Source: an uncultured Polaribacter sp. (GTDB taxonomy: Bacteria; Bacteroidota; Bacteroidia; Flavobacteriales; Flavobacteriaceae). Taken from it: 64,000 nucleotides of DNA. The DNA is taken from NCBI RefSeq assembly GCF_947496195.1, contig NZ_CANMBY010000001.1:930001-994000 (forward strand), written 5' to 3'. Below the pieces are notes generated by a model. The model did not search any database. It saw nothing but the letters and a program-made list of their open reading frames with translations, and was not told the DNA's origin. This document shows positions 18,127-27,440 of the stretch, piece by piece. Positions within the stretch are counted from its first letter, which is position 1. Each line of letters opens with the position of its first letter. The position numbers were made by a program, and so were the translations under genes.

Positions 18127-18171
18127 CAAATATAATTAACCAATTACTAAGTGATAACCTGTAGTGTCCTG
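18127..18171 (-). promoter_or_regulatory. Ulvan-regulon direct repeat plus perfect -7 box (site 7), for the DUF1080 operon
   Basis: Minus strand: CAGGACA (18171-18165) and CAGGTTA (18161-18155), then TATATTTG at 18134-18127 at the standard offset of 27. Its position supports the start codon at 18103. Confidence 0.8.
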
Positions 18172-18218
18172 ACAAATAATTTAAAAGCTATTATTAAAAA
18201 GTTGTTTTATCTAAACAA

Positions 18219-18263
18219 CAGTATTTTACAGGATGGTGTATTAAATTTTAAAAATTATTTTTA
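18219..18263 (+). promoter_or_regulatory. Ulvan-regulon direct repeat plus -7 box (site 8), for the GH106-sulfatase-enolase operon
   Basis: CAGTATT (18219-18225) and CAGGATG (18229-18235) have a 10-bp period. TATTTTTA lies at 18256-18263. The first gene starts only at 18454, implying an untranslated leader of roughly 185 nt, much longer than for the other sites. A lone CAAGATA half-site at 18384-18390 lies in the leader. Confidence 0.6.
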
Positions 18264-18453
18264 CTAAATAGATTAATATTCATAACTGTATAAATTCTAA
18301 GAAGTAATAAAACTCTAACAAAATTTATATACCAAGTATGTAATACTATAGAAATTTAGACACTGTAAGTATTTTACAAAAATCAAGATATGTTTTATGC
18401 TAAGCTCATATTAAACCAAGTAACACCCCCTTTTAAAGATTATTAGAGTAATT

Positions 18454-21400
18454 ATGAAGAAATTAATAGTACTTTTTGGCTTAGCCTTTCTTTTAGGGTG
18501 TAATAATTCTGAAGACTATAAACATATACAGTCTGGTTTTGTAGAACCCACAGCAGATAATACAGTTTGGTGTTATTGGTATTGGATTAATGATGATATT
18601 TCTAAAGACGGAATTACCAAAGATTTAGAGGCAATGAAGAAAGCTGGAATTGGCGGTGCTTTAATTGGTAACATAAACCCAGCTCGAAAAGATGGAAAAG
18701 TACCTATGTTAAGTGAAGAATGGTGGGGTCATTTGGTACACGCTGTTGAAGAAGGCAAACGAATTGGTGTAGATGTAGGTGTTTTCAACTGTCCAGGTTG
18801 GAGTCAAAGTGGTGGTCCTTGGGTAGATTCAGAAAAAGCAATGCGCTATTTAACATTTAATGAAACCAAAGTTGAAGGTGGAAAGTTGCTAAATATAAAC
18901 TTAAAACAACCTGAAAATAATTTTCAAGATACACATACATTAGCTTTTAAATCAACAATAGCAGAAAAAAGAAGTACACAATATATTCCTACAAAAGTAA
19001 AAGCGAATTGGAAAGATGTTGATGTGAAACAACTAACAGATGGAGTAATAGATTCTGAAACGTCATTTGAATTAAATGGTAAAGCGCCATTAGAAATTAC
19101 TTTTGATTTAGCAGAAAATATTGAAGCACAATCTATTTCTGTTGTGCCAAGTCAAGCATTTAAATGTACCATAGAATTATTTGCAATTATAGATGGAAAG
19201 GAGACACTTGTTAAAAAGTTTAATTTCGATCGTATTAGAATGGCTGCCAATATTGGTCCAATTAAAAAAGGAGCTTATGCTTTAGCTTTTCCAAAAGTAA
19301 AGACAGATAAGTTTAAATTGAAATGTACGAATTTTCAAAAATTTAGAAGAGGTGGAGGATTTGGTTTTGCGGAAATTACGATTTCTGAAGCTCCAGTTTT
19401 AGAGAAATATATTGAAAAACAATTGGGTAAAATGCACCCTACTCCAAAACCTAATTGGGATACCTATATTTTTAATCAACAAAAAGAATTAACTGTAAAT
19501 GAGCCAAGGTTAAAAACTAATGAAGTTTTAGATATTAGTGATAAAGTTGATGCAAATGGAAACCTAAATTGGAAAGCACCAGAAGGTGAATGGACGATTA
19601 TGAGAATAGGAATGTCACCAACAGGTACAAAAAATGCACCTGCAGCACCACAAGGTGTAGGATTTGAAATTGACAAGATGAATGGAGAGCTGGTAAAATA
19701 TCATTTTGATAATTTCGTGGGCGAGTTGCTAAAACGTATTCCAGAAGAAAGTAAATCTGCTTTTAAATATGTAGTAGCAGATAGTTATGAAATGGGTTCT
19801 CAAAATTGGACAGACAATTATGAGGTAAAATTTCAAGAAAAATTTGGTTATAATCCTATAAAATATTTACCAGTTTTATCGGGTAGAATTGTAGGAAGTA
19901 TAGAAGAATCTGAACGTTTTTTATGGGATTTAAGAAGAACTATTGCAGATGACATTGCTTATGAATATGTGGGTGCTTTAAGAAAAGCAAGTAACCAACA
20001 CAATTTGAAAACTTGGCTAGAAAATTATGGACATTGGGGTTTTCCAGGTGAGTTTATGATGTATGGAGGTCAATCAGATTTAATTGCTGGGGAGTTCTGG
20101 AATGAAGGAACTTTGGGGAATATTGAATGTAAAGCCTCCTCTTCAACTGCACATACCTATGGTAAACGTATCACTTCTGCAGAGGCATTTACTTCTTCAC
20201 GAAAAATGTACTTAAGACATCCAGAAAAGCTAAAAAAACGTGGTGATTGGGCGTTAACAGAAGGTATTAATCATTTTGTATTGCACTTATACATTCAACA
20301 GCCAGATGATAATAGAAAACCTGGAATGAATGCTTGGTTTGGTACAGAATTTAATCGTCACAATACGTGGTTTAGTCAAGCTGATACTTATTTTGACTAT
20401 TTAAGACGTTGTCAACATTTGTTACAACAAGGTAAATATGTAGCAGATGTGTGTTATTTTATTGGGGAAGATGCTCCTATTATGACAGGAGGTCGAGTAC
20501 CAGAAATTCCAAAAGGGTATTCCTATGATTATATCAATGCAGAGGTAATTCTAAATAGACTTACAGTTAAAGATGGTCGTTTTGTTTTACCAGATGGAAT
20601 GTCTTACAAAGTTATGGTGTTGCCACCTTTTAAAACGATGCGTCCAGAATTATTAACTAAGTTGGAACAATTAGTTGCACAAGGAGGAACAATTTTAGGA
20701 CAAAAACCAGAAAAATCACCAAGTTTAGAAAACTTTCCAAATTGTGATACTCAAGTAAAAAATTTGGCAAATAAAATGTGGAATGAAAATTACGTTGATG
20801 GTAAAATGAAAGCAACTTATGGAAAAGGTAAAATTTGGGATGGTTATGAGTTGTCAGAAGTTTTTGCTGATTTAAATTTAACCAAAGATGTAGAAGTTGA
20901 TGAAAATACTCCAATTTTATGGACACATCGTAAAACATCTGAAATTGATATTTATTTCCTTTCAAATCAAAGTGATGAAAAACTCAACATAGCACCAGTG
21001 TTTAGAACCGATAAAAATTTAAGACCACAATTATGGAATGCTGTTAGTGGAGAAATTAGAGATTTACCTGAGTATGAAATTACTCTAACTGGAATTAAAG
21101 TACCATTGCAATTTGAAGGAGCTCAAAGTTGGTTTGTTGTTTTTAGTAAAGAAGCTATAACCACTAAAGCATCTAATTTTCCAGAATACAAGCCCTTAGT
21201 AACGTTAGATAAAAATTTTAAAGTCGACTTTCTTAATAAAGAGATTGGACCAAAAGAAACAATAGAGTTTAGCAAACTGCAAGACTGGTCAATTTCAGAT
21301 AATGAACAAATAAAATTTTATTCAGGTACAGCAACATATACTAAAACCTTTACAATTGACCAACTTCCTAAGAATCAAGAAATGTATCTCAACTTAGGAA

Positions 21401-21678
21401 AAGTATCAGTGATGGCTAAAGTAAAATTAAACGATAAATATTTAGGAGGTGTATGGATGTCACCTTATCGATTAAATATTTCAGAAGCGATACAAGTAGG
21501 TGAAAACAAATTAGAAATAGAAGTAGTAAATCTGTGGAGAAATCAATTGATAAGAGATAAATCACGAAAAGAAGATGAAAAATACACTTGGTTAGTTACA
21601 GACGATATTACCCCAAAATCAAAATTACAACCGTCAGGATTGTTAGGTCCAGTATGTATTGAATCTACAAACTATTAG
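18454..21678 (+). CDS. GH106 alpha-L-rhamnosidase-like lipoprotein (2)
   Basis: 1074 residues, lipid Cys16. The family start motif is present (NTVWCYWYWINDDISKDGIT), followed by FNCPGWSQSGGPW near residue 110-122 and the large barrel with LDS/ADSYE-type acidic motifs (VVADSYEMGSQNW). The C-terminal carbohydrate-binding-like sandwich ends with NLWRNQLIRD and SGLLGPV, parallel to the end of the protein at 2574. GH106 enzymes remove alpha-L-rhamnose. Divergence from the first GH106 suggests a different linkage or sulfation state, which is inferred. It leads an operon with a sulfatase (22-bp gap) and an enolase-superfamily protein. Confidence 0.87.
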   Translation: MKKLIVLFGLAFLLGCNNSEDYKHIQSGFVEPTADNTVWCYWYWINDDISKDGITKDLEAMKKAGIGGALIGNINPARKDGKVPMLSEEWWGHLVHAVEEGKRIGVDVGVFNCPGWSQSGGPWVDSEKAMRYLTFNETKVEGGKLLNINLKQPENNFQDTHTLAFKSTIAEKRSTQYIPTKVKANWKDVDVKQLTDGVIDSETSFELNGKAPLEITFDLAENIEAQSISVVPSQAFKCTIELFAIIDGKETLVKKFNFDRIRMAANIGPIKKGAYALAFPKVKTDKFKLKCTNFQKFRRGGGFGFAEITISEAPVLEKYIEKQLGKMHPTPKPNWDTYIFNQQKELTVNEPRLKTNEVLDISDKVDANGNLNWKAPEGEWTIMRIGMSPTGTKNAPAAPQGVGFEIDKMNGELVKYHFDNFVGELLKRIPEESKSAFKYVVADSYEMGSQNWTDNYEVKFQEKFGYNPIKYLPVLSGRIVGSIEESERFLWDLRRTIADDIAYEYVGALRKASNQHNLKTWLENYGHWGFPGEFMMYGGQSDLIAGEFWNEGTLGNIECKASSSTAHTYGKRITSAEAFTSSRKMYLRHPEKLKKRGDWALTEGINHFVLHLYIQQPDDNRKPGMNAWFGTEFNRHNTWFSQADTYFDYLRRCQHLLQQGKYVADVCYFIGEDAPIMTGGRVPEIPKGYSYDYINAEVILNRLTVKDGRFVLPDGMSYKVMVLPPFKTMRPELLTKLEQLVAQGGTILGQKPEKSPSLENFPNCDTQVKNLANKMWNENYVDGKMKATYGKGKIWDGYELSEVFADLNLTKDVEVDENTPILWTHRKTSEIDIYFLSNQSDEKLNIAPVFRTDKNLRPQLWNAVSGEIRDLPEYEITLTGIKVPLQFEGAQSWFVVFSKEAITTKASNFPEYKPLVTLDKNFKVDFLNKEIGPKETIEFSKLQDWSISDNEQIKFYSGTATYTKTFTIDQLPKNQEMYLNLGKVSVMAKVKLNDKYLGGVWMSPYRLNISEAIQVGENKLEIEVVNLWRNQLIRDKSRKEDEKYTWLVTDDITPKSKLQPSGLLGPVCIESTNY

Positions 21679-21700
21679 TTAGTCAAACTTTACACCCAAA

Positions 21701-23188
21701 ATGAACATATTAAATCAATATACAAAAAAGACAATATCTAAAAATCTAATAATTCTTGGATTAATTCTATCTAGTATATATTCGTGCAAAAACCAACAAA
21801 AACAAGATATTAAAGTAGTAAAAACCAAACCCAATTTGCTATTCATTTTTGCGGATCAATATCGTCAAGCCTCATTAGGATTTTTAAAAGAAGATCCTGT
21901 TCATACACCAAATTTAGATCAATTAGCAAAAGAAGGTGTTTTTTTTAGTGAAGCTGTATCTAATAATCCTTTATGTAGTCCATATCGTGCAATGTTAATG
22001 ACAGGTCGTTATTCATTATCAACAGGGGTTGTAGAAAATTGTAACTCCCAAAGAACGGCTTTAGGTAACTATCTAAAGAAAAATGAAATCTGTTTTTCTG
22101 ATGTTTTAGTAGATAATGGATATAGTGCAGGATACGTGGGAAAATGGCATTTAGATGGCCCAAAACCTACACCTCCAAATGTAAAAAGAGTTTGGGATGC
22201 TTGGTGTCCTCCAGATCGTAGACATGGTTTTTCTTTTTGGTATGCTTATGGTACACATAACAGGCATAATGCACCTTATTATTGGACTACTAATGCTAAA
22301 GAAGATGAAAAAACATATATTAAAAAATGGTCTGCAGAGCACGAAGCAGATGTTATTATTGACTATCTAAATAATAATAAAGAGCAAAGAAAGAATGATG
22401 AACCTTTTGCATTGTTTTGGTCTATAAATCCACCACATACTCCATTTAAACAAGTTCCAGAACGTTATAGAAAACGTTATGAGGGTATGGATTATAAAGA
22501 TGTTTTAAATAGGCCAAATGTTCAATTTAATGATAATTATGAATTAAAAAGAGGAGATCATGGAGTTGAGAAAAGACTAGATCAAGCTACAGATTATTTT
22601 GCTTCTGTAAATGGTGTTGATGATCAAATTGGTCGAGTCATATCAAAATTAAAAGAAGAAGGATTGTATGAAAACACAATTATTATTTTTTCTGCAGATC
22701 ATGGAGAAATGTTAGGTAGCCAAGGTTTAATGCACAAAAATGTTTGGTTTAAAGAAGCTTATAAAATTCCATTAATCATTCATTATCCAAAAGAAGTAAA
22801 ACCAAAAACAGATGATATTCTATTAAGTGTACCAGATTATATGCCTACAATTTTAGGTCTAATGGGATTAGAAGATAAAATACCAAATGTAGTAGAATGT
22901 AAAAATTATGTCGATTTATTTTTCGATAAACCCGTAAATCGTCCAGAAAAGCAGTTGTATTTTGGAGGGAAAAGTTTTGCTTCAAATGGAGATGCCAGGG
23001 GTTTCAGAACCAAAGAATATACTTATGCTGTTGTGAAACACGAAAGTGGAGAAAAATTTCATTATTTGTATAATGATGCCAAAGATCCTTATCAGATGAA
23101 GAACATTTGGGGTGAAAACCCTAAACTAGATATGACAATGAAAAATGAATTGAAGCAATTGTTAATTTCTATGAATGACCCTTGGTAA
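21701..23188 (+). CDS. S1-family sulfatase, lipoprotein
   Basis: 495 residues, lipid Cys29. The formylglycine motif is LCSPYRAMLMTGR with the modified Cys at residue 92. The fourth position is Tyr where Ser is usual, giving C-x-P-Y-R. Other metal-site features are ADQYRQ near 51-56, with Gln after the Asp instead of the common Asp-Asp, and FSADHGEMLG near 320. Such proteins hydrolyse sulfate esters of sugars and need a formylglycine-generating enzyme, which is not in the window. The substrate is inferred to be rhamnose-3-sulfate-containing ulvan fragments. It is between GH106 and the enolase-family gene, 1 bp before the latter's start. Confidence 0.92.
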   Translation: MNILNQYTKKTISKNLIILGLILSSIYSCKNQQKQDIKVVKTKPNLLFIFADQYRQASLGFLKEDPVHTPNLDQLAKEGVFFSEAVSNNPLCSPYRAMLMTGRYSLSTGVVENCNSQRTALGNYLKKNEICFSDVLVDNGYSAGYVGKWHLDGPKPTPPNVKRVWDAWCPPDRRHGFSFWYAYGTHNRHNAPYYWTTNAKEDEKTYIKKWSAEHEADVIIDYLNNNKEQRKNDEPFALFWSINPPHTPFKQVPERYRKRYEGMDYKDVLNRPNVQFNDNYELKRGDHGVEKRLDQATDYFASVNGVDDQIGRVISKLKEEGLYENTIIIFSADHGEMLGSQGLMHKNVWFKEAYKIPLIIHYPKEVKPKTDDILLSVPDYMPTILGLMGLEDKIPNVVECKNYVDLFFDKPVNRPEKQLYFGGKSFASNGDARGFRTKEYTYAVVKHESGEKFHYLYNDAKDPYQMKNIWGENPKLDMTMKNELKQLLISMNDPW

Positions 23189-23189
23189 T

Positions 23190-24419
23190 ATGAAAACAAA
23201 CAGAAGAGATTTTATAAAAAGTATTTCAGCTATTAGTGTTTTAGGAACTACATATCCATTATTATCAGCTTGTGTCAGTAAAACAGGATCTGAATATTTA
23301 AACGAGAAAATAACAAAAATTGAAATTTTCAGATACGATATCAATATACCTCGTTATTTTTCTTGGGGTACTTGGCATAATCGCCAACATTTATTTATAA
23401 AGATTTCAGCTGGAGATTTTTATGGATGGACAGAAACACCTGCATCCAAAAACAACCCTAATTTTAAACCAACTGCTTGGGTAAAGTATTTAGAACAATT
23501 TAAAGATTTAACTCTGGGTGAGGCTCAAAAACGACTGGAATCAGAACAAGTTTTAGGTTCCAAACGATCTCTAAAAATGTTAGAGTCTTTAGATATGGGG
23601 CTGCTAGATCTTTCAGGCAGGTTGCAAAATAAATCAGCTATTGAATTATTGGGTTTAAAAGGAAGAAGTGCTGTTCCTGGCTTATATTGTATTTTGGATA
23701 AGGATGAGAAAAAGGTTAGAGAAGAAGCAGAGAAAAGTATTGAACAGAACTTAGGACATCATATGAAATTTAAAATGTATGGTGATGAAAAAGTCGATAT
23801 GAAGCTACTAAATACCATTAGAGGAGTTTTAGGAAATGAGGCTATTGTAATTTCAGATGTGAACAAAGGCTATAAAAAATGGAAATCGTTAGAAGAATTA
23901 AAATCTATTTTAGATAGATTTAAACACAATGGATTAAATGCAATTGAAGATCCAGCACATTTAAAAACGAACCAATGGATTGAATTACAAAAAATGGTTG
24001 GTGATTTAACTTTGATTCCAGACGCTCCAATGCGTCCAGCTTGGAAAGGTTTAAATACGATGAGAGCAGGAATGGGACACATTTTTAATTTGCATCCTTC
24101 AACTATGGGAAGTTTAACGCACACAGCAAAATTAGCTCACAAAGTAAAAGAAATTGGTGCAAAAGTTATGATAGGTGATGACAGTTTGGTAGGACCAGCA
24201 TGTTCTGCATGGCAACAAATAGCTATTGGAACAGGTGCTACTTGGGTAGAAGCCATTGAGAAAAAAGAAGATTCTAAAAACTATTTAGATTGTATAATTA
24301 AAAAATCTACCCAAAAAGAATCAAATGGCTACTACTCTTTTAAACCTACAGCTGGTTTTGGACTAGAGTTAGATACTAATCACCTTAAAAAAGTAAGTGA
24401 ATTATATATAGAGATTTGA
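23190..24419 (+). CDS. Enolase-superfamily (mandelate racemase/muconate cycloisomerase-like) protein, Tat signal
   Basis: The start at 23190 gives 409 residues and a proper Tat signal (TNRRDFIKS, possible lipid Cys28). An earlier Met at 23175 overlaps the sulfatase and adds nothing. Visible superfamily residues: Lys193-x-Lys195 (catalytic KxK), metal ligands Asp223, Glu253 (IEDPAH) and Asp278 (PDAP). The barrel appears complete. Enolase-family enzymes abstract a proton alpha to a carboxylate, for example to dehydrate or epimerise sugar acids. An exported member is unusual, because most sugar-acid dehydratases are cytoplasmic. A role on uronic or aldonic acids released from ulvan, including glucuronate/iduronate epimerisation, is inferred. 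Confidence 0.82.
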   Translation: MKTNRRDFIKSISAISVLGTTYPLLSACVSKTGSEYLNEKITKIEIFRYDINIPRYFSWGTWHNRQHLFIKISAGDFYGWTETPASKNNPNFKPTAWVKYLEQFKDLTLGEAQKRLESEQVLGSKRSLKMLESLDMGLLDLSGRLQNKSAIELLGLKGRSAVPGLYCILDKDEKKVREEAEKSIEQNLGHHMKFKMYGDEKVDMKLLNTIRGVLGNEAIVISDVNKGYKKWKSLEELKSILDRFKHNGLNAIEDPAHLKTNQWIELQKMVGDLTLIPDAPMRPAWKGLNTMRAGMGHIFNLHPSTMGSLTHTAKLAHKVKEIGAKVMIGDDSLVGPACSAWQQIAIGTGATWVEAIEKKEDSKNYLDCIIKKSTQKESNGYYSFKPTAGFGLELDTNHLKKVSELYIEI

Positions 24420-24482
24420 CAAAATAAATATTGAAAAAAACATAAGAATCAACCTTTGATTTTAAGTGTAATCCAAAGTAAT

Positions 24483-24527
24483 CAAGATACTACAGGATAA
24501 TTTTATTGAAAATAGAAAATAACTTTA
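24483..24527 (+). promoter_or_regulatory. Ulvan-regulon direct repeat plus -7 box (site 9), for the cytochrome-DUF1501 operon
   Basis: CAAGATA (24483-24489) and CAGGATA (24493-24499), then TAACTTTA at 24520-24527 at the standard offset. The start codon is 37 bp downstream. Confidence 0.75.
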
Positions 24528-24563
24528 CTGAAGTGCTCTTTTTTAAGTTTTTTAAAGAATAAT

Positions 24564-27401
24564 ATGGAAAACACAAACTGGTTTCTTCAATTTTTAGGAC
24601 GCTTACATCCCTTATTGGTGCATTTTCCAATAGGTCTTTTAGTAGTTGCATTATTATTAGAAATTGGAACTATAGGAGGCAAACGAAGAGGACTTAGAGA
24701 AGGCATTAATTATATGGTGTATATAGGTGCTGGTTTTGCTGTCTTTTCTGCACTTTTTGGTTGGTTTTTAAAAACACAAGACGAATATTCTGGTGATTTA
24801 ATAGACAATCATCAATACACAGGAATAGCTACAGCTGTTTTGGCGTTAGCTACAGCCATCATTTTAAAAAACACTATTAAACAAGCTAAAGTAAACTTAA
24901 AAGCATACAGATATATGCTTTTTGCTACGGTTATTTTACTGACTATTGCAGGTCATTTAGGAGCTAATTTAACGCACGGAGAAGATTATTTAACTTCAAT
25001 TTTACCGGGAAATAAAGAGGTTTATACCGCTAAAGAATCTGGAGTTTTACTTTCAGAATTAAAAGGAACATCAGAGTTGTCAGAATTACAAAAAGACAAA
25101 CTGAGTTTGGAAGTAAGAGGACTTTTTGCGCACAAATGTTATCAATGTCATAGTGAAAACAAGCAAAAAGGAGAATTGGTATTAGAACATAAAGAAGGTG
25201 TTTTTAAAGGCGGAAAATCAGGATTAGCAGTTGTGCCTGGCAAACCAGAAGAAAGTGAAATTTACAAACGCATTATTCTTCCAGCTAATAGCAAAAAGGT
25301 AATGCCTACAAAAGGGAAATTACTAACTCCAAATGAAATTGCATTGGTAAAACTTTGGATTAAAGAAGGAGCACATTGGTCAGACGAATCTGTAAAGGTA
25401 TTTCCTGAAGCACCACTAGCTTTAACAAAACCAGAATTGCCTAAAGTTTTAGAAGAAACCCATCCTATAGATAAAATAATAAGTGCATATTTTGATAAAA
25501 ATGATGTTTCTTGGCAATCTCTAGTTGATGACAGAAAGTTTATAAAAAGAGCGTATTTGGATGTAGTTGGTTTACTTCCTGAGCCAGAAGCTATAAAAAC
25601 TTTTATTAACGATAACAATCCAAATAAAAGAGAATTGTTAATAGACGAATTACTAAATGATTCAGAAAATTATACGCAGCATTGGATCAGTTTTTGGAAT
25701 GATTTATTACGAAACGATTACAGTGGAACAGGATTTATCACAAGAGGAAGATTTCAAATTACAGATTGGTTGTACAACTCCCTAAAGAACAACAAGCCTT
25801 ATGATAAAATGATAAGTCAATTGATGAATCCCGATAAAAAATCAGAAGGTTTTATCAAAGGAATCAAATGGAGAGGTGTTGTAAATTCGAGTCAATCCAC
25901 AGAAATGCAAGCAGCACAGAATATTGGGCAATCTTTAATGGGGGTAAACGTAAAATGTGCCTCTTGCCACAACAGTTTCGTTAGTAATCTAACCTTAGAT
26001 CAAGCGTATGGTTTTGCATCCATTTTTGCTGATGAACCATTAGAACTAAACAGATGTGACAAACCCATTGGAAAAATAGCAAAAGTTAATTTTTTGTATC
26101 CAGAATTGGGAAGTGTAGAAGCTGAAACTTTGCAAGAACGTTTGTTTAAGTTGGCAGAAGTGATGATTAATAAACAAAATGGACGTTTATACAGAACCAT
26201 TACCAACCGTTTTTGGGAACGTTTAATTGGTAGAGGGATTATAGAACCTGTTGATGAAATGGACAATACACCTTGGAATGCAAAATTGTTAGATTGGATA
26301 GCTGCAGATTTTATAGATTCTGGTACAGATTTAAAACATCTGATAAAACGAATTATGTCATCTAAGGCATACCAAATGCCAACAGTAAATTATAAAAAAC
26401 AAGAAGATTTAAAAAAGGATTATGTGTTTAAAGGTCCTGTTTTAAGACGATTGAGTGCAGAGCAATTTTCAGATGCTATTAGTCAGGTGGTTGCACCAGT
26501 TTACCAAGCAGTGGCTTACAATCCAAATGAAGAAAAAATGCCAGCAAAACGTATTTGGCACCACGAAAAGGATTTAACAAATACAGTGTTGCCTTTACCT
26601 GGTAAACGTTATTTTAGAAAAGTTTTTCAACTTTCTGAAAAGAATATAAAAAATGCTTCAGTATTAATTTCTGTGGATGATGCTTACGCACTTTTTATCA
26701 ATGGAAAAAAAGTTGGAGAAGGAAATGATTGGACGAAAGTAGGTAAATATGATGTAACGAATTTGTTACACACAGGTGATAATATTATTGCTGTAGAAGG
26801 AAATAATATTGGTAAAATAGACAATCCTGCCAGTATTTTATTCGCAATGAAAGTTGTTTTTACTGATGGAAAACCGTTCAAATTATATTCTGATGAAACT
26901 TGGAAAAGCACACACAGAACTCCTAATGAAAACTGGATTAATTTAAATTTTGATCCTAAAAATTGGAAAAAAGTTAAGAATTACGGAAATAATAATTGGG
27001 CTAAATTATTAGATTTTACTTTTAAAAATCAACCAAAAACATTTGCGAGAGCAAGTTTGGTAAAACAGCATTCTTTCTTAAAAGCTTTAGGAAGACCCAA
27101 CAGAGAAATCGTAGTTTCAAAAAGAGAAGAACAAGCTACTTTACTACAAGCTTTAGAGTTAACTAATGGAGCTTATTTTAACGGAGTTTTAGAAAGAGGA
27201 GCAGAAAAATGGTTAGAGAAATATGATGGTAATAGCAGTATAATTGTAGATACTTTGTATCAGAAATTATTAGGTAGACATCCATCATCTGATGAGCAAA
27301 AGATTTTAATATCTTCTTTGGGTAATCAACCTAATGTAGAACAAGTGCAAGATGTAATTTGGTCGGTTTTAATCTCTCCAGAATTTCAATTTATTAACTA
27401 A
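24564..27401 (+). CDS. Membrane-anchored cytochrome c / DUF1549-DUF1553 protein
   Basis: 945 residues. An N-terminal DUF2231-like membrane domain with about four helices (1-150; LHPLLVHFPIGLL) leads to a cytochrome c domain with CYQCH (Cys192, Cys195, His196). Next is a DUF1549-type region (about 300-490) with a second haem-like motif, CASCH (Cys465, Cys468, His469). A DUF1553-like region follows (about 520-640 and 870-945; ITNRFWERLIGRGI, LGRHPSSDEQK). Between the DUF1553 parts lies a beta-sandwich resembling glycosidase sugar-binding domains (KRYFRKVFQL...LFINGKKVGEG...GDNIIAVEGNN). This architecture is abundant in Planctomycetes and has no defined reaction. Haem and sugar-binding parts suggest electron transfer linked to carbohydrate at the cytoplasmic membrane. 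First gene of a three-gene operon. Confidence 0.85.
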   Translation: MENTNWFLQFLGRLHPLLVHFPIGLLVVALLLEIGTIGGKRRGLREGINYMVYIGAGFAVFSALFGWFLKTQDEYSGDLIDNHQYTGIATAVLALATAIILKNTIKQAKVNLKAYRYMLFATVILLTIAGHLGANLTHGEDYLTSILPGNKEVYTAKESGVLLSELKGTSELSELQKDKLSLEVRGLFAHKCYQCHSENKQKGELVLEHKEGVFKGGKSGLAVVPGKPEESEIYKRIILPANSKKVMPTKGKLLTPNEIALVKLWIKEGAHWSDESVKVFPEAPLALTKPELPKVLEETHPIDKIISAYFDKNDVSWQSLVDDRKFIKRAYLDVVGLLPEPEAIKTFINDNNPNKRELLIDELLNDSENYTQHWISFWNDLLRNDYSGTGFITRGRFQITDWLYNSLKNNKPYDKMISQLMNPDKKSEGFIKGIKWRGVVNSSQSTEMQAAQNIGQSLMGVNVKCASCHNSFVSNLTLDQAYGFASIFADEPLELNRCDKPIGKIAKVNFLYPELGSVEAETLQERLFKLAEVMINKQNGRLYRTITNRFWERLIGRGIIEPVDEMDNTPWNAKLLDWIAADFIDSGTDLKHLIKRIMSSKAYQMPTVNYKKQEDLKKDYVFKGPVLRRLSAEQFSDAISQVVAPVYQAVAYNPNEEKMPAKRIWHHEKDLTNTVLPLPGKRYFRKVFQLSEKNIKNASVLISVDDAYALFINGKKVGEGNDWTKVGKYDVTNLLHTGDNIIAVEGNNIGKIDNPASILFAMKVVFTDGKPFKLYSDETWKSTHRTPNENWINLNFDPKNWKKVKNYGNNNWAKLLDFTFKNQPKTFARASLVKQHSFLKALGRPNREIVVSKREEQATLLQALELTNGAYFNGVLERGAEKWLEKYDGNSSIIVDTLYQKLLGRHPSSDEQKILISSLGNQPNVEQVQDVIWSVLISPEFQFIN

Positions 27402-27440
27402 ATGAATGCCTCTTAAGTGATGAACGATAATACAATTAAA

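Noticed and set aside
18104..18175. Longer N-terminus for the DUF1080 protein (start at 18175)
   Set aside because: It would cover the operator and -7 box and put 24 residues before a good lipoprotein signal.
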